The translations under genes were made by a program, and so were the position numbers. Positions 35,672 to 43,290 of a DNA stretch of 59,338 bases are shown here, piece after piece. The DNA comes from a virus, in the IMG/VR virus record IMGVR_UViG_3300036979_000424, positions 1 to 59,338 of that record; one strand, written 5' to 3'. The first letter of the stretch is position 1. Each line of letters begins with the position of its first letter. The notes under the pieces are model-generated. The model had not been told where the DNA came from, did not search any database, and saw only the letters and a list, made by a program, of their open reading frames with translations.

Positions 35672-37105
35672 TTACAAAGCAGTGCGACCCATCTGCTCCA
35701 CAAAGCCATAACCGACAACCTTCTTCATGGCTTTGTCACTGTATACAGTGACACCTCCTTCAGCGAAAGCACCATTCGGATCAATGGTAGAATAGATCTC
35801 GTTGTTCGGATGGAAATATTCCATATAAAACTTCTCTCTCTTACCTTTACAATCATCGTCGTCGTCGTCGTCGTCGTCATCATTACCTTTCTTTCCGGGA
35901 TATAATTCCAATTCGAATTGAGTAGCATAACGCTTTCCGGTGAAAGAGGAGACGTAAACCTTACTTGGATCTAATCTCTTGACATTAAAAACATTAAAAG
36001 CGAAGTCTTGATCTCCAAAGAGTCGAGTCATACCGTTACTCTTAAATCCTTGCTGTGTATCAGTAACAGGATGATTGATTTGAGCAAAGCTGCGCGTCGG
36101 TTTAACTTTAGTTTTAGTACCACTCTCCAAAGGAGAGCCTGCAGGAAAGAACGTAACACCAATAAAATTGCGGCCGTCTTTATGAGTAAACTCAAACCAA
36201 ACTCCGGTATATAACGGTGAGCCTGGTACAGTCATCTCTTGAGGGTCACGAGCAACCTCTTGATGATCGATGAATAAATTTCCGCCAACCAATTTAACAT
36301 TAGAAGTAGCCGAAATAATGCTTCCGCTAATCACTTCTAATCCAGGGGAAGCATATTCGATCGAACCGATACCGCGCCCGTTTGCGGAAAGTTCATCCAT
36401 TGGAGTTGCAACATTTCCACTTGAACCTTCATAAACAGTACCACGAGTGTCTCGAAGTTTGAGAGTCACAGTAGTGTTACTGGTATCATCATAAATGGTA
36501 TACAGATATTCAGCACCAATACTACCAACGGGTGCGCCTCGAGTACCATTTCGACCAACGGGGAGTTGATATAGCAATTGCATATCAATACGTTTACGCG
36601 CAAGAGGGCCGTATTGCGGACTATTTAACGCACCACAATTTTGTACTTTAAGTTGGGAATAATAATCAGTATTCACAGGAGAAACGATAGATGAAAAAGG
36701 ATCTCCGGGATTTTGACTGAAACCAAACCCAGCGTTGATGGTCATTTTAGGTCCGCTAACATTAGAGCCCAAACGAAACATACAAATAGCAAGAGATCCT
36801 GTTGGAACTGTGGGATTGAACTGACGTACCGCCGCGGCAAACAGATCATAATAAGTGCCACTTTGAGCTTTAAGAATAGCTGCAAAATATTTCCATGAAG
36901 TCTCAGAACGAGTCGCATCTAATCCAAAAGCTCCAGGTAAGGTTGGTCCTCGCGGAACATTACCGGTAACACCCGAATCAACTACAGGCCATCGTCCATT
37001 GCTTACGGGGAGTTTGGAATAAATATCGGCGACGTTCACGGCCAAGACATTTAACAGGAGTGATCCCAGAAGGGATACAGCGAGTACACGATTTCTCAAA
37101 CTCAT
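35672..37105 (-). CDS. Secreted protein with poly-Asp tract
   Basis: 477 residues. A clear signal peptide lies at about 1-25 (RNRVLAVSLLGSLLLNVLA). The mature chain is beta-rich (ICMFRLGSNVSGPKMTINAG, YTIYDDTSNTTVTLKLRD, GVWFEFTHKDGRNFIGVTFF) and carries sequons. A run of ten Asp (DNA about 35855-35884) comes before a CKGKREKFYMEYFHPN segment and the C-terminal domain. The codon use is less AT-biased than in surrounding genes, as if highly expressed. The strand pattern around GVWFEFTH vaguely recalls lipocalin/AttH-type proteins, but I would not name a family. It faces the GPCR gene across a 100-base divergent spacer. Confidence 0.65.
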   Translation of the reverse strand: MSLRNRVLAVSLLGSLLLNVLAVNVADIYSKLPVSNGRWPVVDSGVTGNVPRGPTLPGAFGLDATRSETSWKYFAAILKAQSGTYYDLFAAAVRQFNPTVPTGSLAICMFRLGSNVSGPKMTINAGFGFSQNPGDPFSSIVSPVNTDYYSQLKVQNCGALNSPQYGPLARKRIDMQLLYQLPVGRNGTRGAPVGSIGAEYLYTIYDDTSNTTVTLKLRDTRGTVYEGSSGNVATPMDELSANGRGIGSIEYASPGLEVISGSIISATSNVKLVGGNLFIDHQEVARDPQEMTVPGSPLYTGVWFEFTHKDGRNFIGVTFFPAGSPLESGTKTKVKPTRSFAQINHPVTDTQQGFKSNGMTRLFGDQDFAFNVFNVKRLDPSKVYVSSFTGKRYATQFELELYPGKKGNDDDDDDDDDDCKGKREKFYMEYFHPNNEIYSTIDPNGAFAEGGVTVYSDKAMKKVVGYGFVEQMGRTAL

Positions 37106-37205
37106 CTTTTTAAAGGTTTAGATAAAATAAAACGACTTTATTTAATTTAAAATAAAAATAAAAACAAATTAAATAGAAATTTTTCAATCAATAAAATAGT
37201 ATATA

Positions 37206-39614
37206 ATGATGTGTTGTATATATTTGTTAGTCTTTTTGTTTTTAAGTATTTCTATCAGCACTGATTTACCTTTTGCCGATGCTCAAAATACGATCAATAT
37301 TGGAGTGTTTGTGTATGATAATTCGTCTTTACCATTAGTGTTACCAAATGACTATTATCCGAGAGATTCAATTCAATTGGCATATATCAGTGGTATTAAA
37401 ATTTGGTCAGATACTACTAATACAACAGGAATACCGATTGTTAACGGAGTAAATACTTCTTATATCATACCGGTAGTTTCATACTATAATCTTGGAGGCG
37501 ATGCTCCAACAGTAATTCAACGAATTACAAGTATTTCTATCAGCATGCAATATAATCCTTCATCTTTGTTATATAACACTAAAGTAGTTATTCCTCCCAT
37601 GGGAGATGGAGCTACTACATTCATGCAGATCTGTGAAACTACTAAACAATGTTTGGTTCTTTCCGGCTTAACAAGCAGTGACGATCAAACTAAATGTACT
37701 TCTCGAACCGCAGAATGTGCTAATAAATACATTGGTCAAAGACGCTTCGATTTTACTTTTCAAACGTTATCTAATTATCGATACACACTCCAAGAGTTTC
37801 TAAATTGGGGTTGGAACCGGTTCAACCCTGGTGCCGAAATTAGTATTTATTATTGTAATAATGCTTACGGACTTAATACTCTTGGTGGTACTAATGAAAT
37901 TGCCGGTGACCTTAATTATAAAATTATCGAACGTACAGCTTTTAACATTACTAATGCTGAAGCCTCTCAAGACAAAAAGCAAGCAGCAGACACCTTTTTC
38001 CTGAAGGCTTTGGATATAACTAGGAAGATGAATCCAGATGTGTTAGCGGTTATTGGTGATCTTGGTAGTGGTGAGGATTGTAAGCGAATAATTAAGTCTT
38101 TATATAATATTGGATGGGTTCCAAATGCAGTAGTATTTGGCGGTGGTTGCCTACAATTAGTCAACAGTGATCCAGAAATCTCAAACAGTGGTCTTCAAAG
38201 ATGGATGTTTGGTATTGTACCGTGGGATGATGAACTCAAAGGTTTTATTTATAAACCTATCAACGAAAGAGGTAATTGGGAGCAGTGGGATTCGCCAAAA
38301 ATGTATGCTGACTCTTTGCGAAATAAATATGGTACTTTAACCAAAGCAGAACTTGTAGTGATGGGTGTTGGTACTTTAACTATGATGATTCTACAAAAGG
38401 GAATAGAGCAATTAGCGTTACCAAATCCGACAGCACAACAGTTGCAACAGACTATCGGATTGTTGTATAAGCCATCCTTTTACGGCTTAATAGCATTTGA
38501 TCAATATGGTCGTGTGGTAATGTCGCCGCAAAATGTCATTCAAATAGTTAATGGTGCCGAATATCAACTAATAACTCCGTATTCGGTAGGTAAAACGGCG
38601 ATATATCCGTTTCCACAATGGAATGAACGTAACAAAAATACGGATAACGATTATAAATCATTGGAGATTACCGTGACTGTACTCAATTGTCTTGTGATTA
38701 CCGCCATTATTGCGACTACGGTGTTGATTATCAGGAATCGTAAATCTAAGTATATCCTAGCTTCAACACCGTCATTCTGTGTATTGATTCTATTTGGTGC
38801 TTTAGTTTTCAACTCAAGCATTTGGTTGTGGAACAGTAAATCTGTTATAAATCATTCATGCCTGACTTTTACCATTTTAATACATCTCGGCTTTGATTTG
38901 ATATTTTATCCTTTATTCCTCAAGACATACCGCTTGTATTGTATCTTCAATATGATACAAATTAAGATTAAGAAGATTAGTAATTTATATTTGCTCACAT
39001 GGTTATCAGTTGGACTACTAGTAGATGCAGTTTTGCTAACATTATGGCATTTAATATCACCGATTCAGGAGTTAGAGGTGATAGTTGATCCATATCGCCC
39101 ATATTATAATTATACCACTTGTAGTACTGATAATACATTTATTATCTTCACGTTGTGTATGCGTGGGGTGATATTCGCAATTAGTAGTAGATTAACATGG
39201 AAGATCCGCAACTTTCCCGAAAACTTTAATGAAAGCTTATATATCGGATTATCAATGCTGATGAGCGGATTTATCTTTGTATTATTTGTAACAATATTGA
39301 TGTCGGGTGTTGGCTCGATCGATTTTCAGTACATTATTCGATCGATTGGTATTATACTGTTTTCAACATTATCGGTGGGTCCATTATCGTGGTCAAAGGT
39401 CTATTATATTTATTGCGAACACAATGGCGTTAGCGATGTTGAATTATTAACACAAAATAATAATAATAAAGGATCTCTTAAGATAATAATTAAAACTAGA
39501 TCTCCGACTAATAATGGCGTTAAGAAGCAACAAAATCCAATCAAAGTGGATGAAAAAGATAGAGAAGAGAAAAGTCAAAGTCCAAATAGTGTGCCTGAGG
39601 ATAACACCTCTTAA
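37206..39614 (+). CDS. Class C G-protein-coupled receptor-like protein (GABA-B/Grl type)
   Basis: 802 residues with full class C layout. A signal peptide spans about 1-26. A periplasmic-binding/ANF-type ectodomain spans about 30-475 (TINIGVFVYDNSSLPLV, LVLSGLTSSDDQTKC, NPDVLAVIGDLGSGEDCKRI, FYGLIAFDQYGRVVM). Seven hydrophobic helices lie between about 486 and 738, and a charged tail of about 65 residues follows. TM3 ends FLKTYRLYCIF near 575, matching the F-x-K-T-x-R-x-x-x-I-F signature of GABA-B and Dictyostelium Grl receptors, and the Cys in TM3 and the second loop (CLTFTILIH, TTCSTDNTF) are in place for the conserved disulfide. Such receptors bind extracellular ligands and signal through heterotrimeric G proteins. 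The gene is intact. Capture from an amoebozoan-type host is likely. Confidence 0.85.
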   Translation: MMCCIYLLVFLFLSISISTDLPFADAQNTINIGVFVYDNSSLPLVLPNDYYPRDSIQLAYISGIKIWSDTTNTTGIPIVNGVNTSYIIPVVSYYNLGGDAPTVIQRITSISISMQYNPSSLLYNTKVVIPPMGDGATTFMQICETTKQCLVLSGLTSSDDQTKCTSRTAECANKYIGQRRFDFTFQTLSNYRYTLQEFLNWGWNRFNPGAEISIYYCNNAYGLNTLGGTNEIAGDLNYKIIERTAFNITNAEASQDKKQAADTFFLKALDITRKMNPDVLAVIGDLGSGEDCKRIIKSLYNIGWVPNAVVFGGGCLQLVNSDPEISNSGLQRWMFGIVPWDDELKGFIYKPINERGNWEQWDSPKMYADSLRNKYGTLTKAELVVMGVGTLTMMILQKGIEQLALPNPTAQQLQQTIGLLYKPSFYGLIAFDQYGRVVMSPQNVIQIVNGAEYQLITPYSVGKTAIYPFPQWNERNKNTDNDYKSLEITVTVLNCLVITAIIATTVLIIRNRKSKYILASTPSFCVLILFGALVFNSSIWLWNSKSVINHSCLTFTILIHLGFDLIFYPLFLKTYRLYCIFNMIQIKIKKISNLYLLTWLSVGLLVDAVLLTLWHLISPIQELEVIVDPYRPYYNYTTCSTDNTFIIFTLCMRGVIFAISSRLTWKIRNFPENFNESLYIGLSMLMSGFIFVLFVTILMSGVGSIDFQYIIRSIGIILFSTLSVGPLSWSKVYYIYCEHNGVSDVELLTQNNNNKGSLKIIIKTRSPTNNGVKKQQNPIKVDEKDREEKSQSPNSVPEDNTS

Positions 39615-39640
39615 TTTATTCATATCATGATATGAATAAA
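39615..39640. terminator. Perfect palindrome at the 3' end of the GPCR gene
   Basis: TTTATTCATATCA is followed by its exact reverse complement with no spacer, starting on the base after the stop codon. The remaining gap to 39811 (SKP1 stop) contains only AT-rich sequence with AGGCTTATAACGCTTAGGAAGCG and a minor stem. Confidence 0.6.
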
Positions 39641-39811
39641 ATTAAACATATTTAGTAAATATGATTCTTCTGTAATTTTGAAATCCGTAACCAGATATCT
39701 GGAGTGGTGATATATCCTTAATTATATTTAAGGCTTATAACGCTTAGGAAGCGTTTTTATTCTTCAAAGTTTGAATTAATATTCAATATTAATGATATGC
39801 AGCATAGTACA

Positions 39812-40405
39812 TTACTTGGTGCTCTTAACATCCTTACCCTCGTTGGTGTCAAGAACTTCTTTGATCTTTTCAAGCGGTTGACCTTTGATCAACGAAGCAA
39901 CTTTAGCTGATCCTAGATGCAGCAACGACTTAATGTCCATATAATTCGCTGCCAGAATCAGATCATAGAGGTTTTGACGGGTCTTACCTACTTCATCGAT
40001 GAAGTAGGCATCCCATTTATATGGGCACACATCCTTCATCATTTTCGAACGCAGAGGTTTCTCGATGATAGGCGGCTCAACGCCCTTATGTTCCTTCATA
40101 TACTTGACCACCAGTTCCAACACAGATCCGGTCACAGACGGAACAACAATCTCTTCAGCCTTGTCATCATTTTCCAATCCAGTCTTAATCAATGTAGATA
40201 CAAACGCGAACTTAAGATCAACCTTAAACTCCTTTCCATCATTCGACTTCAGAGTGATGACCCTCCCAGAATCCTTGTCGTCATTAAGACTCTTAATCTT
40301 CTCTTCACCAGCTTTAATGATCTTGACAGCATTTTTAGCGTCTTTGTTGCCATCAAGGCCTTCAACGGATTTAACGGAAGTATTAGTAGTCTTAACGTCA
40401 GTCAT
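39812..40405 (-). CDS. SKP1: SKP1-like ubiquitin-ligase adaptor
   Basis: 197 residues from ATG 40405; a TTG at 40423 lies upstream. After a 50-residue charged, disordered start, VITLKSNDGKEFKVDLKFAF is the BTB/POZ entry. EEIVVPSVTGSVLELVVKYM matches the SKP1 block V-P-L-P-N-V-x-S-x-I-L-x-K-V-I. WDAYFIDEVGKTRQNLYDLI then LAANYMDIKSLLHLG matches the helices that bind F-box proteins. VASLIKGQPLEKIKEVLD is the family's C-terminal block. The final W-C-like tail of cellular SKP1 is replaced by DTNEGKDVKSTK. SKP1 links F-box receptors to cullin. Codon use is GC-richer than neighbours, which may reflect origin or expression. Confidence 0.9.
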   Translation of the reverse strand: MTDVKTTNTSVKSVEGLDGNKDAKNAVKIIKAGEEKIKSLNDDKDSGRVITLKSNDGKEFKVDLKFAFVSTLIKTGLENDDKAEEIVVPSVTGSVLELVVKYMKEHKGVEPPIIEKPLRSKMMKDVCPYKWDAYFIDEVGKTRQNLYDLILAANYMDIKSLLHLGSAKVASLIKGQPLEKIKEVLDTNEGKDVKSTK

Positions 40406-40440
40406 TGCGATAGATGTCGGCAAGCGGAAATATCGGTGGA

Positions 40441-40494
40441 GATAAAATGTTTTGACTTTTTGTTAAAAATACAAAAAGTCAAAACATTTTTATC
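40441..40494. promoter_or_regulatory. Long hairpin in the SKP1/patatin divergent spacer
   Basis: GATAAAATGTTTTGACTTTT (40441-40460, arm to 40463) pairs with ACAAAAAGTCAAAACATTTT (40471-40490, arm to 40494) with a single bulged T over 23 base pairs. It lies between two divergent starts (40405 minus, 40578 plus), so it cannot be a gene-end hairpin and is more likely an operator-like site or inserted palindrome. Confidence 0.6.
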
Positions 40495-40577
40495 AAATAA
40501 ATAAAATCTCTTTAAAATAAAACATTAGATCTTGAAGTGGATCATCCGATTACAGTAACAGATTTTTCTTATCATAA

Positions 40578-41699
40578 ATGAAAATAATAGTTTGCCCGAT
40601 TTCTGGTGGCGGATTCCCTGTTCAACTCGGAATATTATCTTTATTGTGCGATGTTAAATATAAACCAGATTTAGCGTTAGCATCTTCTGGTGGAAATGTT
40701 GCAACTTATGTCACAATAGCAGCTCAGTGGTCGTCACAACATATTAAACGTTTGATTAAGTCGTTGGATAGCAATTTCTTTATTAAAAGTTGGACTCATG
40801 ATTCTCTCTTATCCTTTATTCCTAGTTGGACAATAGGTTTTTTTAAAGAATCGTTCTTTAATTACTCACACAACGGTATCAACTTCTTCCAAGAGCATCT
40901 AACACCGAAATTAGTGCAAGATATTGAAGTTTGGACAGGTACAGTAGAGTGTAATCAAAAGCGTGCACAACTCTTTTGTAATCGAGACGAAAAGAAATCA
41001 TGTATAAGTTGTATGGGAGTAATAGCCACTACTAATAATTCAGGGATTACCGAACATAAGGATGTAAAAGACGTCAAGAGTCATGTTGACACTAAATTGT
41101 ATGGCTGTTTGGAGCCAATATATCTCAATGGTGATCTAAAATTAATAGCTCAAGCCGCGCTGGCCAGTGCAAGTATACCAACGATGGTACCACCACAAAA
41201 TATTAAAGGAAAATTATATTCCGATGGTGGTGTTACTCATGCTTCACCATTAACAATTATGAAAGATGCGATCAACAATTTAGAAGAACTTCATAATCCG
41301 GGATTACATATTACTTATATCAATAGCTTTGATTTAGAGAAAACCGATCCTGTTTCTCCAAATTATATGACCAGTGTACATAATGGTAAGATTACTATGC
41401 TTGAGATGGTTCAAAACTTCTGTGTACAAGATCGTATCTCCGGTATCGATTTAATTCGTCATCCCGATATCAAGATGTACTCTAAGGTTGGAGATATTAA
41501 AGACACTAAGGATTTATTATTGATAGAAAATCATCGATTAAAAGCTAGGAGAACGATGATTGAGTATTATCCCAATGATAATACTGCAATTGATCTTAAG
41601 AGTTTCAAATCAAATGATGTGGATAAACTCTATGAAAACATCCGAAAAGGCTTTAAGTATCGGTTATGGTGGATCGGAGATTCTAAAATCTTTGATTAA
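40578..41699 (+). CDS. Patatin-like phospholipase
   Basis: 373 residues. The N-terminus PISGGGFPVQLGILSLLCD gives the Gly-rich oxyanion loop. The nucleophile elbow is ALASSGGNVATY near 33-44, where the usual G-x-S-x-G is A-S-S-G-G. The acid is the D-G-G of KLYSDGGVTHASP near 215. Both members of the Ser-Asp dyad are present. A Cys-containing insert of about 70 residues (CNQKRAQLFCNRDEKKSCISC) lies between the elbow and the next core helix. The enzyme would hydrolyse acyl esters of phospholipids, plausible for membrane escape or remodelling. The end of the gene has been tandemly duplicated outside the frame. The ATG at 40578 is the obvious start. Confidence 0.82.
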   Translation: MKIIVCPISGGGFPVQLGILSLLCDVKYKPDLALASSGGNVATYVTIAAQWSSQHIKRLIKSLDSNFFIKSWTHDSLLSFIPSWTIGFFKESFFNYSHNGINFFQEHLTPKLVQDIEVWTGTVECNQKRAQLFCNRDEKKSCISCMGVIATTNNSGITEHKDVKDVKSHVDTKLYGCLEPIYLNGDLKLIAQAALASASIPTMVPPQNIKGKLYSDGGVTHASPLTIMKDAINNLEELHNPGLHITYINSFDLEKTDPVSPNYMTSVHNGKITMLEMVQNFCVQDRISGIDLIRHPDIKMYSKVGDIKDTKDLLLIENHRLKARRTMIEYYPNDNTAIDLKSFKSNDVDKLYENIRKGFKYRLWWIGDSKIFD

Positions 41700-41778
41700 A
41701 CCGCATAAAATCTTTGATTAAACCGCATAAAATCTTTGATTAAACCGCATAAAATCTTTGATTAAACCGCATAAAATC
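41685..41778. repeat. 22-bp tandem repeat spanning the patatin stop codon
   Basis: AAAATCTTTGATTAAACCGC (plus AT) occurs four times exactly from 41685 to 41772, with a fifth partial copy. The first copy includes the last codons and TAA of the patatin gene, so the gene end has been copied downstream. A following AATCAAAGATT can pair with any copy's AATCTTTGATT. Confidence 0.95.
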
Positions 41779-41808
41779 TATGTCAATCAAAGATTATAAA
41801 AAGATATC

Positions 41809-41832
41809 ATAAAGTAATTTTATTTACTTTAT
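41809..41832 (+). promoter_or_regulatory. Short hairpin just before the 41835 start
   Basis: ATAAAGTAA (41809-41817) pairs with TTACTTTAT (41824-41832), two bases before the ATG, with TTTTATTT in and around the loop. It resembles the start-codon stem at 6425-6494. Confidence 0.35.
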
Positions 41833-41834
41833 AA

Positions 41835-42518
41835 ATGGCAGATCGTAAAATACGAAAAACATCTCGGGTTAAGGATCCTGTCGAATCGTCCAAATCTTCA
41901 GATGAAGATTTAGATGGTTCAGATACTGATAAAGCGAAAAAGAAAAAATCTGATCCAAACAAGAAGCATGGGCATCACAGGGAAGATCGTCATCGTCACG
42001 GTAATAATGGATCAACGACGAAAACTCATGAAAAGCCTTTTAAAGTTGAGCAACTCAAATCTCCAGGTAGACCGGTTGATGTGGAATTGATCGAAGGTTC
42101 TTTTGAATTCAAGGGTGATATCGAATTCAAAGGATCGGCAAATGAATATTCGGTAATTGGTCCATCGATAGAAATACCTGCAACCTTTAATGGTAGTAAT
42201 AAGCTTGATAAAGATCACGGATTAGAGGTTGTTCTTGATATATCTTTAATTGGAGGTTGTGATACTCAATGTACAGGAATTCAATTTGTGATTATCCAAG
42301 ACAATAATCCTTTGAATAAGGGTGCTTTAATATCAACTTCAAACGGCAGATTTGTTCTAATGTATAACCCAACAATTCGTATTCCGTTAAATAAGGCAGT
42401 AAAAATTAATATTGGCTGGAAATCTATTGGTGGAAAATCGTATATTAAAACCGAATCGTCACCATTAACTGATAGTGGGACTATTTGGTATTCGGTAAAA
42501 GGTGTAACATACAAATAG
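41835..42518 (+). CDS. Unknown protein with charged tail and beta-rich domain
   Basis: 227 residues. The first about 75 are disordered and charged (SSKSSDEDLDGSDTDKAKKK, then a His-rich HGHHREDRHRHG), a possible nucleic-acid- or metal-binding tail. Residues about 80-227 form a beta-rich domain (SFEFKGDIEFKGSANEYSVI, VVLDISLIGGCDTQCTGIQF, IWYSVKGVTYK) ending in a neat strand. It could be a virion or matrix-type protein. No family is recognised. It converges on the SNase-like gene, sharing a short stem between stops. Confidence 0.62.
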   Translation: MADRKIRKTSRVKDPVESSKSSDEDLDGSDTDKAKKKKSDPNKKHGHHREDRHRHGNNGSTTKTHEKPFKVEQLKSPGRPVDVELIEGSFEFKGDIEFKGSANEYSVIGPSIEIPATFNGSNKLDKDHGLEVVLDISLIGGCDTQCTGIQFVIIQDNNPLNKGALISTSNGRFVLMYNPTIRIPLNKAVKINIGWKSIGGKSYIKTESSPLTDSGTIWYSVKGVTYK

Positions 42519-42520
42519 AA

Positions 42521-42542
42521 TTATTTTATTAAAATAAAATAA
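42521..42542. terminator. Stem between convergent stops
   Basis: TTATTTTA (42521-42528) pairs with TAAAATAA (42535-42542), placed exactly between the stop of the 41835 gene and that of the SNase-like gene. Confidence 0.45.
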
Positions 42543-42543
42543 C

Positions 42544-43176
42544 TTATTGGAATTTTTTATTATAATTCATTCGATGATATGCATATCGGTCTGATAGACC
42601 AACTGAATTGTATTGAAACTTTTGATTGTCTGTGAATCCAGGTGGATATTTATTATTGTTATTGCCAGTATTTACCGGCGTATAATATCGAATGAATACT
42701 CCATCATTAAAGTTAAATAATTCCTTCAGATCTTTTTTAGTTATTGGATCATACAGGTCCACAAGAAGTCGTTTGTATTTATCGGGATGATAGATTTTAA
42801 CTAATACCCAACCATTTTGTAAATCTACTTGTCGTTTAATGTCGCCAAATGTTTTCCGGAAATCTTTTTGCATTTTAACATCCATTGGTCGTATTACTCC
42901 AACACTTCTAATACGACAACGATATACAGGCTTGCTTTGTATTAATGGAATATGTGTTATAGCTAATTTTCCTTCACCGGCTGAATTATTTTTAATAGAA
43001 AGTTGAGGTGGTTCGTCATAATATTCGTATGTTGATGTTATGATTTTATTATTATGAGTCCACCATTGTTTCGATATTTTTTCCATTATATTATCAGAAA
43101 TTTCCAATGATATATTAAAAGTAGTTGGGTCGTGTATATTCACGATATATCCAAGATACAACGAAGACTGATCCAT
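42544..43176 (-). CDS. Staphylococcal-nuclease-like (OB-fold) protein
   Basis: 210 residues. GYIVNIHDPTTFNISLEI near 9-26 resembles the V-x-D-G-D-T-F/V entry strand of SNase domains. YRCRIRSVGVIRP near 75-87 matches the R-L-x-G-I-D-x-P strand. GWVLVKIYHPDKYKRLLVDL near 110-130 matches the V-x-V...D-x-Y-G-R-x-L-G/V strand. The second catalytic Arg may be in YKRLL, but the acidic metal ligands are changed (HDP instead of DGD), so nuclease activity is doubtful. The Asn/Tyr/Pro-rich tail (GNNNNKYPPGF) looks disordered. The assignment is by strand pattern only. Confidence 0.45.
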   Translation of the reverse strand: MDQSSLYLGYIVNIHDPTTFNISLEISDNIMEKISKQWWTHNNKIITSTYEYYDEPPQLSIKNNSAGEGKLAITHIPLIQSKPVYRCRIRSVGVIRPMDVKMQKDFRKTFGDIKRQVDLQNGWVLVKIYHPDKYKRLLVDLYDPITKKDLKELFNFNDGVFIRYYTPVNTGNNNNKYPPGFTDNQKFQYNSVGLSDRYAYHRMNYNKKFQ

Positions 43177-43290
43177 TCTATTCTTAAGGTTATGATAATT
43201 GGTTTTATTATTCTTTGATGTATCTTTAAACTTTAAAGGTCATAAAGAAAGCAAGAAAAATCGAGAAAAAAAATCGAGAAATCTTATAAA

